DNA from: Tepidicaulis marinus
GTDB lineage: Bacteria > Pseudomonadota > Alphaproteobacteria > Parvibaculales > Parvibaculaceae
DNA length: 64,000 nt
Direction of reading: 5' to 3'
NCBI RefSeq assembly: GCF_000739695.1
Contig: NZ_BBIO01000010.1
Span: 1-64,000, forward strand
Made by a program: the position numbers and the translations under genes. Numbering within the stretch: the stretch's first letter is position 1; each line of letters starts with the position of its first letter. Shown piece after piece: positions 8,096 to 16,871 of the stretch. Under the pieces are notes generated by a model. That model did no database searches. It was not told the DNA's origin and saw only the letters and a list, made by a program, of their open reading frames with translations.

Positions 8096-8674
8096 TCAGT
8101 GGGGTTGATGCTTTTCTGTGCGGTCGAGCGCGCCGACGGAGAGCACGGGCGAGGCATCGAGCTCGCCGGCATCCAGCATGCTTGCCACCCGCTGCAGCGC
8201 GGCGAGGATGAAGGATTGTTCCCAGTCTTCCAATTGGTCGAACTGCACGATGAAACGTTCCTGCAGGATGGTCGGCGCCGCCTCGATCATGGCGCTGCCT
8301 TCCTCGGTCAGATAAAGCTCGACGCGCCGCCGGTCGAGATCGGAGCGCTTGCGCTGCACGAGGCTGCGGCTTTCCAGCTTGTCGATAAGCGCCGTTACCG
8401 TTGCCTGGCGCAGCGATACGCGTTCGGCCAGCTTGGTGATGGTCAGGCCCGGCGAGCGCTTGAGCAGCTGCATGACGACGAGCTGGGAGGTGGTCAGGCC
8501 TGTCTGCTTGGCCAATTGACGCCCGTCCATATCCGTCGCCCGGATGATCTGCCGGAGGGCGACAAGGGCATCGGCGGCCAATTTCGATTCCATAGACATC
8601 TCCACAAGTTCGCGCAGCGTGCGGGCGCGCGCATCGGAATCCTGCCATTTCCGTGCATTCGGTGTGAGTGTCAA
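8096..8674 (-). CDS. ectR: MarR-family regulator of ectoine synthesis (EctR/CosR type)
   Basis: Up to 192 residues with a winged helix-turn-helix: TGLTTSQLVVMQLLKR, then LTITKLAERVSLRQATVTALIDKLESRSL and the wing KRSDLDRRRVELYLT. It is divergent from ectABC, the usual position of the EctR/CosR repressors that shut off ectoine synthesis at low osmolarity. The start is uncertain: TTG 8674 gives the length shown, while ATG 8593 has a better-spaced GGAG and gives 165 residues with the whole DNA-binding domain intact. The named role is inferred from position and family. Confidence 0.8.
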   Translation of the reverse strand: MTLTPNARKWQDSDARARTLRELVEMSMESKLAADALVALRQIIRATDMDGRQLAKQTGLTTSQLVVMQLLKRSPGLTITKLAERVSLRQATVTALIDKLESRSLVQRKRSDLDRRRVELYLTEEGSAMIEAAPTILQERFIVQFDQLEDWEQSFILAALQRVASMLDAGELDASPVLSVGALDRTEKHQPH

Positions 8675-8729
8675 GGACCTTGTTCCTTTCTTTGGCGTTC
8701 TTCACGTCTGTTCAACCATTTAAACAGAT

Positions 8730-8753
8730 ATATAGATTGAAAATATAGATTGA
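8730..8753. repeat. Direct repeat in the ectR-ectA intergenic region
   Basis: The 11-mer ATATAGATTGA occurs at 8730-8740 and again at 8743-8753 (13-base period). It sits in a very AT-rich patch inside a GC-rich genome, between the divergent ectR and ectA genes. It is a candidate regulator site, for example for EctR. Confidence 0.5.
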
Positions 8754-8775
8754 TGGTGTATTTAAAAGGGTGTCG

Positions 8776-8809
8776 CGAGACAAATGGCGGAAAAAAGCCA
8801 TTTTTCTCG
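8776..8809 (+). promoter_or_regulatory. Hairpin with T-run upstream of ectA
   Basis: CGAGA and AAATGGC (8776-8788) pair with GCCATTT and TCTCG (8797-8809), with one C/T mismatch between the two blocks. The inner stem is followed by TTTTT. A TATAAA element (8811-8816) and the ectA start (8836) follow. It may be a terminator-like leader or a protein-binding dyad; the sequence does not decide which. Confidence 0.45.
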
Positions 8810-8835
8810 TATAAAAATTTAGATAATTGATTGAA

Positions 8836-9384
8836 ATGGAACGAGATTTGACGGTGGCACAAGCAAAACCCATAGATTCCCGGAAGGAATCGCCCGCGGA
8901 TGACGGCCTAGTTCTAAGGGCGCCGACGGCGGAAGACGGGTACCGCGTTCACGATTTGATCGCAAATTGCAAGCCGCTGGATGAGAATTCGCTTTATTGC
9001 AATCTGCTGCAGTGTTCTGATTTCCAGGACACCTGCGCGATTGCGGAAAAAGACGGGGAAGTGATCGGTTTTCTGTCCGGTTACTGCCCGCCCAAAAAGC
9101 CGGACACGTTCTTCGTCTGGCAGGTGGCGGTGTCGGAAAAGGCGCGCGGCCTCGGCCTGGCGCGCCGGATGATGCTGGACATCGTTTCCCGCCACAAAGA
9201 TGTGAAATTTATCGAGGCAACGATCACCGAGGACAATGAAGCGTCCTGGGCTTTGTTCAAGGGGACTGCCAAGAAACTCGGCACCGAGTTCCAGTCCTTC
9301 CCGCGGTTCGACCGCGAGCGTCATTTCAATGGACGGCACGATAGCGAGTTTGCCATCAAGATTGGCCCCTTCGCCGTCCAATAA
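8836..9384 (+). CDS. ectA: Diaminobutyrate acetyltransferase
   Basis: A 182-residue GNAT enzyme that acetylates L-2,4-diaminobutyrate with acetyl-CoA to give N-gamma-acetyl-diaminobutyrate, the second committed step of ectoine synthesis. EctA-type motifs: SLYCNLLQCSDFQDTC, the acetyl-CoA loop EKARGLGLARRM, and ITEDNEASWALF. The start at ATG 8836 is in frame with an upstream TTG (8827); no strong ribosome site is visible for either. First gene of ectABC; ectB follows after 43 bases. Confidence 0.95.
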   Translation: MERDLTVAQAKPIDSRKESPADDGLVLRAPTAEDGYRVHDLIANCKPLDENSLYCNLLQCSDFQDTCAIAEKDGEVIGFLSGYCPPKKPDTFFVWQVAVSEKARGLGLARRMMLDIVSRHKDVKFIEATITEDNEASWALFKGTAKKLGTEFQSFPRFDRERHFNGRHDSEFAIKIGPFAVQ

Positions 9385-9427
9385 AAATAATTGCTTTCAG
9401 GGGCACAAACGAGAGAGGACTTAGTCC

Positions 9428-10756
9428 ATGAATCCCTTAGCTGCTGTTTCGGATATCGATGATAGCGACACTTCCATCTTTGCCCGCAAGGAATCGAACG
9501 TGCAGACCTATGCGCGCTCCTTCCCGGTCGTGTTCGGAAAGGCGCAAGGCGCGCATCTTTATGATGTCGACGGGAAAAAATATATCGACTTTCTTGCCGG
9601 CGCGGGCACGCTCAACTACGGGCACAACAACCCCGAACTGAAGAAGAAACTGCTCGAATATATCGAGGCGGACGGCATCGCCCATGGTCTCGACATGCAC
9701 ACGGACGCCAAGGAGCAGTTCCTCGAAGCGCTCGATGAGCTGATTCTCAAGCCGCGCAAGCTCGACTATATGGTGCAGTTCACCGGTCCGACGGGCGCCA
9801 ATGCCGTGGAAGCGGCGATGAAGCTTGCCCGTAAAGTCACGGGCCGCCACAACATCATTTCCTTCACCAACGGCTTTCACGGCGTGACCATGGGCGCGCT
9901 CTCGGCGACCGGTAACGGCCATCACCGCGGCGGTGCGGGTCTGCCGCTTTCCGGCGTCACGCGCATGCCCTTCGCCAATTATCTGGGTGAAGATGTCGAT
10001 ACGATCGACGTTCTGGAAAAAATGGTGACGGACCCTTCGAGCGGTGTCGACATGCCGGCCGCCGTCATCTTCGAGGCCGTGCAGGGCGAAGGCGGTCTCA
10101 ACGCCGCCAGCATGGACTGGATCAAGAAGCTTGCCGCTTTCTGTAAGCGTCACGACATTCTGCTGATCTCCGATGACATTCAGGCAGGCTGCGGGCGCAC
10201 CGGCACCTTCTTCAGCTGGGAGCCTGCAGGCATCACGCCGGATATCGTGACGCTGTCGAAATCGCTGAGCGGTTACGGTCTGCCTTTCGCCATCGTGCTG
10301 ATCAGCTCCGAGCTCGATATCTGGAAGCCGGGCGAGCATAACGGCACGTTCCGCGGCAACAACCATGCCTTCGTCACGGCCACGGCCGCGCTCAAGACCT
10401 ATTGGAAGGACGATACATTCGCCAAAAGCGTGCGCGAGAAAGGCGAGTATATCACCAAGCGTCTTGAAGCGATCATCGCGAAGGCGGGCGCCATCGAGTT
10501 GAAGCTTAAGGGCCGCGGCATGATGCAGGGCATCGAATGCCCGACCGGCGAGTTTGCCAGCGAAGTGACCTCGCGCTGCTTCAAGGAAAACCTGATCATC
10601 GAGACGGCGGGCCCGAACGACGAGGTCGTAAAGTGCCTCATTCCGCTGATCATCGATCAGGAAACGCTGGAAGAAGGTCTCGATATTCTGGAACGCGCTT
10701 TTGCCGAAGTCGTGCAAATCGCCGGCCGGAAAAAGCATCTCGTCTCTGTCGCTTAA
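9428..10756 (+). CDS. ectB: Diaminobutyrate-2-oxoglutarate transaminase
   Basis: A 442-residue class III PLP aminotransferase that converts L-aspartate-4-semialdehyde to L-2,4-diaminobutyrate with glutamate as donor. The PLP lysine is Lys278 in LSKSLSGYG, the aspartate holding the pyridine nitrogen is in [15 protein letters not shown], and [13 protein letters not shown] binds the phosphate. The length matches EctB (about 420-440). AGAGAGGAC precedes the start. ectC begins 9 bases after its stop. Confidence 0.97.
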   Translation: MNPLAAVSDIDDSDTSIFARKESNVQTYARSFPVVFGKAQGAHLYDVDGKKYIDFLAGAGTLNYGHNNPELKKKLLEYIEADGIAHGLDMHTDAKEQFLEALDELILKPRKLDYMVQFTGPTGANAVEAAMKLARKVTGRHNIISFTNGFHGVTMGALSATGNGHHRGGAGLPLSGVTRMPFANYLGEDVDTIDVLEKMVTDPSSGVDMPAAVIFEAVQGEGGLNAASMDWIKKLAAFCKRHDILLISDDIQAGCGRTGTFFSWEPAGITPDIVTLSKSLSGYGLPFAIVLISSELDIWKPGEHNGTFRGNNHAFVTATAALKTYWKDDTFAKSVREKGEYITKRLEAIIAKAGAIELKLKGRGMMQGIECPTGEFASEVTSRCFKENLIIETAGPNDEVVKCLIPLIIDQETLEEGLDILERAFAEVVQIAGRKKHLVSVA

Positions 10757-10765
10757 GGAAGAAGC

Positions 10766-11152
10766 ATGATTGTAAGAACGCTGGAAGAAGCTGAAAAATC
10801 AGACCGCAAAGTGCAAAGCAAAACCTGGGACAGCGTTCGTCTTCTTTTGAAAGACGACAATATGGGCTTCTCGTTCCATATCACGACCCTTTATGCGGGC
10901 ACGGAAACCCGGATGCATTACAAGAACCATCTGGAATCGGTCTATTGCATGGAAGGCGAAGCGGAGATCGAAACGCTTGCCGACGGCAAGAAGTACGAGA
11001 TCAAGCCGGGCACGATTTACATCCTGGATCAGCATGATGAGCACATCCTGCGGGTTCATAAGGAAGTGAAGATGGCCTGTGTTTTCAATCCGCCCGTCAC
11101 AGGACAGGAAGTGCACGATGAATCCGGGGCCTACCCGCTTGTCGTGGATTGA
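10766..11152 (+). CDS. ectC: Ectoine synthase
   Basis: A 128-residue cupin that closes the ring of N-gamma-acetyl-diaminobutyrate to ectoine. EctC-type motifs: [23 protein letters not shown], with [12 protein letters not shown] and [13 protein letters not shown] giving the metal-binding cupin residues. A strong ribosome site (AAGGAAG) precedes the ATG. No ectoine hydroxylase (ectD) and no dedicated aspartokinase gene follow, so this locus predicts ectoine rather than 5-hydroxyectoine. An intrinsic terminator follows 16 bases after the stop. Confidence 0.97.
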   Translation: MIVRTLEEAEKSDRKVQSKTWDSVRLLLKDDNMGFSFHITTLYAGTETRMHYKNHLESVYCMEGEAEIETLADGKKYEIKPGTIYILDQHDEHILRVHKEVKMACVFNPPVTGQEVHDESGAYPLVVD

Positions 11153-11167
11153 TCATAAACGCTTCGG

Positions 11168-11205
11168 AAAAGCCTCCCGCCCCGAAAAATGGCGGGGGGC
11201 TTTTT
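11168..11205 (+). terminator. Intrinsic terminator after ectC
   Basis: AAAAGCCTCCCGCC (11168-11181) pairs with GGCGGGGGGCTTTTT (11191-11205), giving a GC-rich stem with one G-T pair and a T5 tail. It overlaps an upstream ATG of the next frame, which argues against that ATG as the symporter start. Confidence 0.85.
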
Positions 11206-11227
11206 CGCATTGCGGGAAGGGGGCACC

Positions 11228-12661
11228 GTGATCGTTATCAGCTTCGTCGTTTGTCTGGGCCTGATCTTGATGATCGGGCTTTCGTCCGTTTTTCTCTCAC
11301 GCGGCACGAAAAACGATTATTACCTTGCCAGCCGCGACGTCTCGCCCATGTTCGTGGGCCTGTCCGCGGTGGCGACGAATAATTCAGGCTACATGTTCAT
11401 CGGCGTGATGGGCTTCACCTACACGGTCGGCCTCAGCGCCATATGGCTGATGGTGGGCTGGATCGTCGGGGACTTCCTTGCCTCGCTTTTCATTCACCGT
11501 CATTTGCGCCGCCGCTCGGAAGCGGAAAACGAGGTGACTTTCGCCGGGGCGATTTCTTCCTGGCATGGCACGAATTTCCGGCTGCTGCGCGTCTTGATCG
11601 CGCTGATCACGCTCGCCTTCCTCGGGGCTTACGCCGCCGCGCAAATGAGCGCGGGCGGCAAGGCGCTGCAGGCGCTGCTCGGCTGGCCGCCGGCAACGGG
11701 CGCCATCATCTCCGCCGTCATGGTGGCGGGCTATTGCATGGCGGGCGGTATCCGCGCCTCGATCTGGACCGACGTCTTGCAGTCCGCGATCATGATCGTT
11801 GCCATGGTGTTGCTGGGTTATATCGCCGTGACGGCGGCAGGCGGCATCGATGCCTCTTATGAACAGCTCGCCGCCGTGCCCGGCTTCCTCGACTGGTTCC
11901 CCTCGGATCTGCCGTTCGGGGATTTCTGGGGACCGGCGCTCTTTGCCATTGGCTGGCTCTTTGCCGGGTTCTCTGTCGCCGGGCAGCCGCACATCATGGT
12001 GCGCTTCATGACGCTCGACAATGACGACCGGCTCACGCAAACCCGCGCCTGGTATTATGGCTTCTTCACACTCTTTTACGGGCTGGCGACCGTGGTCGGG
12101 CTGATGACGAAAATCCATCTGCCAGACATCGGCGGCATGGACCCCGAGCTCGTGCTGCCCACCATGGCGATCGAACTGATGCCGGCGCTGCTTGTGGGGC
12201 TGATGCTGGCAGGGATTTTCGCGGCCACCATGTCGACGGCGGACTCGCTTGTGCTGAGCTGTTCGTCCGCGCTGACCCATGACCTGATGCCGCAGCGGAT
12301 GGAAAAGCCGTTCCATCTCAAACTCGTCACCATCATGATCACCGCCTTCGCGCTTGCCATTGCGCTTTCGGGCACGCAAAGCGTCTTCTCGCTGGTGATT
12401 TTGGCCTGGTCGCTTCTGGGCGCAAGCTTTGCCCCGCTTCTGGTGCTGCTCGCCCGCGATGTGAAGCTGAGCGAGCCTCATGCCATCATCATGGTGCTGG
12501 CAGGGGCCATGACGGTCATTCTCTGGCGCGAGCTTGGCTGGCAGTCCTACATCTTTGAAGGGATGCCGGGCATCATTGCAGGGTTTGCCGCCTTCGCCAT
12601 TTACCGGCTGGTCGCCGGTGAGTACGACCCGGGGGAAAAAGCCCAGCAGGATACGGCTTGA
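11228..12661 (+). CDS. Sodium:solute symporter (SSS / PutP-like)
   Basis: A 477-residue protein with about 13 membrane helices and the SSS hallmarks: SRDVSPMFVGLSAVATNNSGYMFIG, the GWIVGDFLA helix, the helix ending GQPHIMVRFM and the MSTADSLVLSCSSAL sodium-site region. The GTG at 11228 was chosen because GAAGGGGG lies just before it and the upstream ATG (11189) is inside the ectC terminator. PutP-like members take up proline and related osmolytes with Na+. The place behind ectABC suggests compatible-solute uptake, but the substrate is inferred. Confidence 0.88.
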   Translation: MIVISFVVCLGLILMIGLSSVFLSRGTKNDYYLASRDVSPMFVGLSAVATNNSGYMFIGVMGFTYTVGLSAIWLMVGWIVGDFLASLFIHRHLRRRSEAENEVTFAGAISSWHGTNFRLLRVLIALITLAFLGAYAAAQMSAGGKALQALLGWPPATGAIISAVMVAGYCMAGGIRASIWTDVLQSAIMIVAMVLLGYIAVTAAGGIDASYEQLAAVPGFLDWFPSDLPFGDFWGPALFAIGWLFAGFSVAGQPHIMVRFMTLDNDDRLTQTRAWYYGFFTLFYGLATVVGLMTKIHLPDIGGMDPELVLPTMAIELMPALLVGLMLAGIFAATMSTADSLVLSCSSALTHDLMPQRMEKPFHLKLVTIMITAFALAIALSGTQSVFSLVILAWSLLGASFAPLLVLLARDVKLSEPHAIIMVLAGAMTVILWRELGWQSYIFEGMPGIIAGFAAFAIYRLVAGEYDPGEKAQQDTA

Positions 12662-12687
12662 AGCAGAACATTGCTTCTAAGAGCGGT

Positions 12688-13668
12688 TTACGCCCGCAGG
12701 GGAAGCTGCGCGCTTTTCTCTGCGGGCGGCGCGCTTAAAGCCGGCAGGCCGGGCTGGCCGGATTCTTCCGGGTGCGCGCGCACATATTCTTCCTTTAGCG
12801 CTTCCGAGCTCAGCCGGCTGCCGTCATGGCTCCAGCCGGGCGGGGCAAAAAGATAAAGCAGCCGGTCACGCGCGCTGCGGCCTTTTGCAAAGACGTCTTT
12901 GGCGATTCCCACATATTCATGAAAGCCGATCCGCAGCGGGTTGAACGTGCCGAGCGAGCGCACGATGCCGTAGCGCACCTCTTCGCGCTCGGTTTCAGGC
13001 ACGAATGTGCCGAAGAGCCGGTCCCAGATGATCAGCGTGCCCGCATAATTCGCATCGAGATAGCGCGCGTTGCGCCCATGGTGCACCCGGTGATGGGAAG
13101 GCGTGTTGAACAGCCATTCGATAGGGCGCGGCAGTTTCCCCACAGCCTCGGTATGAATGAAGAATTGATAGACAAGATTGAAGGAATAAACGAAGGCGAT
13201 CGCCGCCGGATGAAAGCCGATCAGGACGAGCGGCATGCGCAGCAGCACGAGGCCGGAGATAGGCCCCGTCCAGGACTGGCGCAGCGCCGTTGAAAGATTG
13301 AAGTGCTGGCTGGAATGATGCACCACATGCGCCGCCCAGAACCAGCGCGAGCGGTGCATCAGCCGGTGCGCCCAGTAATAGCGCATGTCGTCGATAATGA
13401 AGCAGAGGACGAGCGCGCCCGCCGAAAAGCCGATGGTCATGACGCGGTAATCGTAAAGGACGAGCAGGAGATAGTAGCCCGCCCCGCCAAGCGCCGCGCC
13501 GAAGAAAACGCTGCCCACCCCCATAATGAGGCTCGCCGCCGTATCGCGCGTTTCATAAACGCCTTTGACGCGTCCGAAAAGGATCAGCGTCATTTCCAGC
13601 AGAATAGCGCCGATGAAAATGGGCGCCGCCAATGTGGATGCGTCGGGAAAGGCAGGAACTTCAGTCAT
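12688..13668 (-). CDS. Sterol desaturase / fatty acid hydroxylase family protein
   Basis: A 326-residue membrane protein with several N-terminal helices and the di-iron histidine clusters HRLMH, HVVHHSSQH and HHRVHHG. The family uses O2 to hydroxylate or desaturate lipids (sterols, carotenoids, fatty acids, ornithine lipids); the substrate is unknown. It overlaps the upstream gene by ATGA (13665-13668), so the two are translationally coupled. A paralogous enzyme is found near 61.5 kb. Confidence 0.88.
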   Translation of the reverse strand: MTEVPAFPDASTLAAPIFIGAILLEMTLILFGRVKGVYETRDTAASLIMGVGSVFFGAALGGAGYYLLLVLYDYRVMTIGFSAGALVLCFIIDDMRYYWAHRLMHRSRWFWAAHVVHHSSQHFNLSTALRQSWTGPISGLVLLRMPLVLIGFHPAAIAFVYSFNLVYQFFIHTEAVGKLPRPIEWLFNTPSHHRVHHGRNARYLDANYAGTLIIWDRLFGTFVPETEREEVRYGIVRSLGTFNPLRIGFHEYVGIAKDVFAKGRSARDRLLYLFAPPGWSHDGSRLSSEALKEEYVRAHPEESGQPGLPALSAPPAEKSAQLPLRA

Positions 13669-14120
13669 AGCGCGGCCTTCGAGGAGGGTTGGAGTGAGAC
13701 GCGGCTGGGCGCGCCAAGCAGTCTGCTGAGTTTTTCTTCCCAGCGGGCGGCAAGCTCATCCCCAAGCTGCAGCGTGATGGACGGGTCGGTGAAATCGTTC
13801 AGCGCAATCTTCAGCGTGTCCGGCGCGGGACGGCTGACGCGGGCAATGTCACTTGCCCCAAGGCAGCGCGCCGCCCAGAAAGCGCCCATGTTCTGCAGCA
13901 CGCCGATATGATCCGCCTCCGAAAGTTCCAGCACGGCATCGCTTCCTGCCGCGCTCAAATTCACGGCTTTGATGTCGGCATCCGGATAATCGGTCAGGAA
14001 GAGCGCGCGCGCCTTTTCCTCATCAAGCGCCGCCCGCTTGGAAAGGCCAAGCAGGTGCAAGAGAAGAACGGTGCCGCCGATCAGGGCAGCGCTGAGGCCG
14101 AAGAAAAGCGGCAGGCTCAT
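13665..14120 (-). CDS. Conserved hypothetical membrane-anchored protein
   Basis: 151 residues: one N-terminal membrane helix (about 3-24, FFGLSAALIGGTVLLLHLLGL), then a soluble domain of about 120 residues with the cytoplasm-like segment FLTDYPDADIKAV. No catalytic motif is visible. The four-base overlap with the following hydroxylase-family gene suggests a shared transcript and a joint function. It faces the LysR gene across a 103-base intergenic region. Confidence 0.7.
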   Translation of the reverse strand: MSLPLFFGLSAALIGGTVLLLHLLGLSKRAALDEEKARALFLTDYPDADIKAVNLSAAGSDAVLELSEADHIGVLQNMGAFWAARCLGASDIARVSRPAPDTLKIALNDFTDPSITLQLGDELAARWEEKLSRLLGAPSRVSLQPSSKAAL

Positions 14121-14223
14121 ACGTGTTCCGGGCGTTTCCAGATGGTCGCGATTGTTTCATTTTCATTACACTCATTTATGTTGTTTTATTATTGAGTTTT
14201 GAGAATGAATTGGTGCGCGGGCC

Positions 14224-15138
14224 ATGGATCTACGGCAAATCCGCCATTTCGAGGCGCTTTACCGCTTGGGCTCCTTCCGCCTGGCGGCGGAGGAGCAGGG
14301 GCTGACCCATTCGGCCCTGACCCGCTCCATCCAGAAGCTGGAGGAGAGTCTCGGCGTGCGCCTTTTCGACCGCACGACCCGCGCCGTCCACCCGACCGCA
14401 GGCGCCGAGCGTCTTCTCCCCCGTGCCCGCGCGCTCCTGCAAGACGCCCGCGAGCTGACACGAGAGGCGGGGCTCTTGAAAGGCGGGGAGGCGGGGCGCG
14501 TCTCGCTTGGCGCGGCGCCCTTGCCGACCGAAGCGCTGGTGCCGCCGGCCCTCGAGCGGCTGGTGAAGGCGGGGGACTGGCATGCGGAAATTTCCGTCGT
14601 CACCGATCATCAGGATGCGCTGATGCGCCGGCTCATGGACCGCGAGCTCGACATGGTGCTGCTCGGCGGGGTGAGCTTTCAGCCGATCGCCCATCAGGAC
14701 GCGCTCACCATTCAGTTTCTCTCCAGTGAGCCTGCCGTCATTCTGGCCCGGCCCGATCATCCGCTCGTTCTTGCCGATGCGCCGTCGGAAGATTATCTCG
14801 ACCATCTCTGGGCGGCGCCCCGGCTCTTTGCGGATGATTATGCGCGCTTTCCGGATTTCTTCCGCCAGGCGATGGAAGAGCGCGGCATTCCGCAGCTGAG
14901 ACTTGAAAACCTTTCCGCCTGCATTCGCCTCGCGCTCGATGCCCATGTTTTGACCGGCGCGCCGCTTTCCGTTGCCCGGCGCATCGGGGAGACCGAGCGC
15001 GTGCATATGGCCGCCTTTCCCTTCCCCGTTACTTGTTCCTATGCGGTGCTGCGGGTGAAGGAGCGCTCGCTCAGCCCGGCGGCAGAGCGGCTGCGCGAGG
15101 CCATTGTCGCTGCCGCGCGGGCCCTTGCAGCAGATTAG
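14224..15138 (+). CDS. LysR-family transcriptional regulator
   Basis: 304 residues. The N-terminal winged helix-turn-helix runs to about residue 65 (IRHFEALYRLGSFRLAAEEQGLTHSALTRSIQKLEESLGVRLFDR), followed by the effector-binding domain. It is divergent from the hypothetical gene and the hydroxylase, the classical arrangement for control of the divergent operon. The effector is unknown. The 103-base intergenic region is AT-rich and must hold both promoters; I see no unambiguous T-N11-A site. Confidence 0.9.
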   Translation: MDLRQIRHFEALYRLGSFRLAAEEQGLTHSALTRSIQKLEESLGVRLFDRTTRAVHPTAGAERLLPRARALLQDARELTREAGLLKGGEAGRVSLGAAPLPTEALVPPALERLVKAGDWHAEISVVTDHQDALMRRLMDRELDMVLLGGVSFQPIAHQDALTIQFLSSEPAVILARPDHPLVLADAPSEDYLDHLWAAPRLFADDYARFPDFFRQAMEERGIPQLRLENLSACIRLALDAHVLTGAPLSVARRIGETERVHMAAFPFPVTCSYAVLRVKERSLSPAAERLREAIVAAARALAAD

Positions 15139-15175
15139 AAATAAAGAAGGGCTGCATGATACGCATGAGCCCTTC
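15138..15175 (-). terminator. Terminator between lysR and the monooxygenase
   Basis: GAAGGGCT-G-CATG (15146-15158) pairs with CATG-AGCCCTTC (15164-15175), with one bulged G. On the minus strand the stem is followed by TTTATTTCT, so it best serves the monooxygenase gene, and it may also stop lysR transcripts. Confidence 0.65.
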
Positions 15176-15197
15176 GTGCCGTAGAGGAGGGGTTCTT

Positions 15198-16736
15198 CTA
15201 GTCGGCAGCTTGAAGGGCGGGGGCCTTGCGGCGGCGTTTCACCGCTTGCACGAAGTGCGCAAGATCGGCGCGGCGCATCTGCCACCAATATTTCATGGTG
15301 AAGCTCGACCAATTATTGGTGATCTTGCCGCTTTCGGTCTTGTACCAGCTCGTGCAGCCGCTCGCCCAAACGGATTTCTTGATGTCTTCCTGAAGCTGCG
15401 TGTTGAACGCGTTCATCGCATCGGGTTTGACATCCACATAGGCCAGGTCCTTGCCGATCAGCGCCTTCACGCATTGCATGATGTAATTCACCTGGCACTC
15501 GATCATGAAGATGATCGAATTATGCCCGAGATTGGTATTGGGCCCGTACATCATGAAGAAGTTCGGGAAGCCGGAAACGGCAACGCCGCGATAGGCTTCC
15601 GCCCCCTCCCGCCAGGCCTCGTTCAGCGAGCGCCCGCCAAGGCCCTTGATTTCCATCGGGCAGAGAAAGTCCGTCGCTTTAAAGCCCGTGCCATAGATGA
15701 TGACATCGGCGGCATGTGCTCTGCCGTCTTTGCCAATGAGCGCGCCTTCTTCCACATGGTCGATGCCGGCGGTCTCCACGCTCACATTGGGCCGCGCCAT
15801 GGCGGGGAACCAATCGTTCGAAAGCAGGATGCGCTTGCAGCCGGCCGGAAAGTCCGGCGTCAGTTTCCGGCGCAGTTCCGGGTCCTCGATATGGGTCTCG
15901 ATTTCCTTGCGCGCGGCTTTTTCAAACAGCTTGCCGAAGAAACTGTCCTTCAGGAAGGCGAGGAAATTACGCTCCAGCGTCAGATAGATCATATAGCGGT
16001 GGAGCTTGGCGAGCGCCGGAAAGCGCTTGAAGAGCGCGATTTCAAGGCGTGTATAAGGCCGGTCCGCTTTCGGCACCACCCAGTTGGGCGTGCGCTGGAA
16101 AAGCGTGAGGTGCGCCACCTTCGGCGCGATTTCGGGCACGAACTGAATGGCGCTTGCCCCCGAGCCGACAACGGCGACCTTCTTGCCCGTCAGATCGATC
16201 TCATGGTTCCAGCGGGCGGAGTGGAACGCCGCGCCCTTGAAGTTTTCGATGCCGTCCAGATGCGGCGTGAAGGGCTGGTTGAGCTGCCCGGCGCCGGAGA
16301 TGAAAAGCGTGGCGCTCACCTCTTCGCCGTCCCTCATGCGGATGCGCCAGAGCGCTTCTTCTTCATCGAAGGCGGCTTCGGCGATTTCGGTGTTGAAACG
16401 GATATGAGGCAGGAGGCCGTATTTTTCCGCGCATTGCTGGAAATAGGCTTCGATCTCCGGCTGGTGCGCGAATTTGCGGCTCCAGTCGTGCTTCGGCTCG
16501 AAAGAGAAGGAATAAAGATGCGAGGGCACGTCGCAGCCGGACCCGGGATAGGTATTGTCCCGCCAGGTGCCGGCGACGCTGCCCGCCTTCTCATAGATCG
16601 TGAAACTGTTGATGCCGGCTTTTTTGAGCTGAATGGCCATGCAAAGGCCTGCCGCGCCTGCCCCCAGAATGGCGATATGCGGGGTGGCGGACCCGGCCCT
16701 TGCTAAAGAGGCGCTGTGTGTTGTGAGGGCAGTCAC
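15198..16736 (-). CDS. Flavin-dependent monooxygenase, Baeyer-Villiger type
   Basis: A 512-residue class B flavoprotein. The FAD-binding GAGAAG motif is at about 25-30. The Baeyer-Villiger fingerprint FKGAAFHSARW (FxGxxxHxxxW) is at about 166-176, and a second Rossmann motif for NADPH, VVGSGASAIQ, is at about 189-198. Such enzymes insert oxygen into ketones to give esters or lactones. GTG 16736 is the start because GGAGGAA lies just before it. The ketone substrate is unknown; nearby lipid enzymes suggest a hydrophobic or cyclic ketone. Confidence 0.9.
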   Translation of the reverse strand: MTALTTHSASLARAGSATPHIAILGAGAAGLCMAIQLKKAGINSFTIYEKAGSVAGTWRDNTYPGSGCDVPSHLYSFSFEPKHDWSRKFAHQPEIEAYFQQCAEKYGLLPHIRFNTEIAEAAFDEEEALWRIRMRDGEEVSATLFISGAGQLNQPFTPHLDGIENFKGAAFHSARWNHEIDLTGKKVAVVGSGASAIQFVPEIAPKVAHLTLFQRTPNWVVPKADRPYTRLEIALFKRFPALAKLHRYMIYLTLERNFLAFLKDSFFGKLFEKAARKEIETHIEDPELRRKLTPDFPAGCKRILLSNDWFPAMARPNVSVETAGIDHVEEGALIGKDGRAHAADVIIYGTGFKATDFLCPMEIKGLGGRSLNEAWREGAEAYRGVAVSGFPNFFMMYGPNTNLGHNSIIFMIECQVNYIMQCVKALIGKDLAYVDVKPDAMNAFNTQLQEDIKKSVWASGCTSWYKTESGKITNNWSSFTMKYWWQMRRADLAHFVQAVKRRRKAPALQAAD

Positions 16737-16871
16737 CGTATTCCTCCAACGGATGCTTACGGCGCGGCCAGGCGGTTTGAACGCTCTTCTGGCCCGCGCG
16801 TATGGCCTTATACAAACGCGGGCCTGCCCTCACAAGAATTTTTGGGGTATCACCCTAGAAGTATTCTAATC

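Noticed and set aside
15033-16706. A 557-codon plus-strand open frame
   Set aside because: Antisense to the Baeyer-Villiger-type monooxygenase, which has FAD, NADPH and fingerprint motifs and a good ribosome site.
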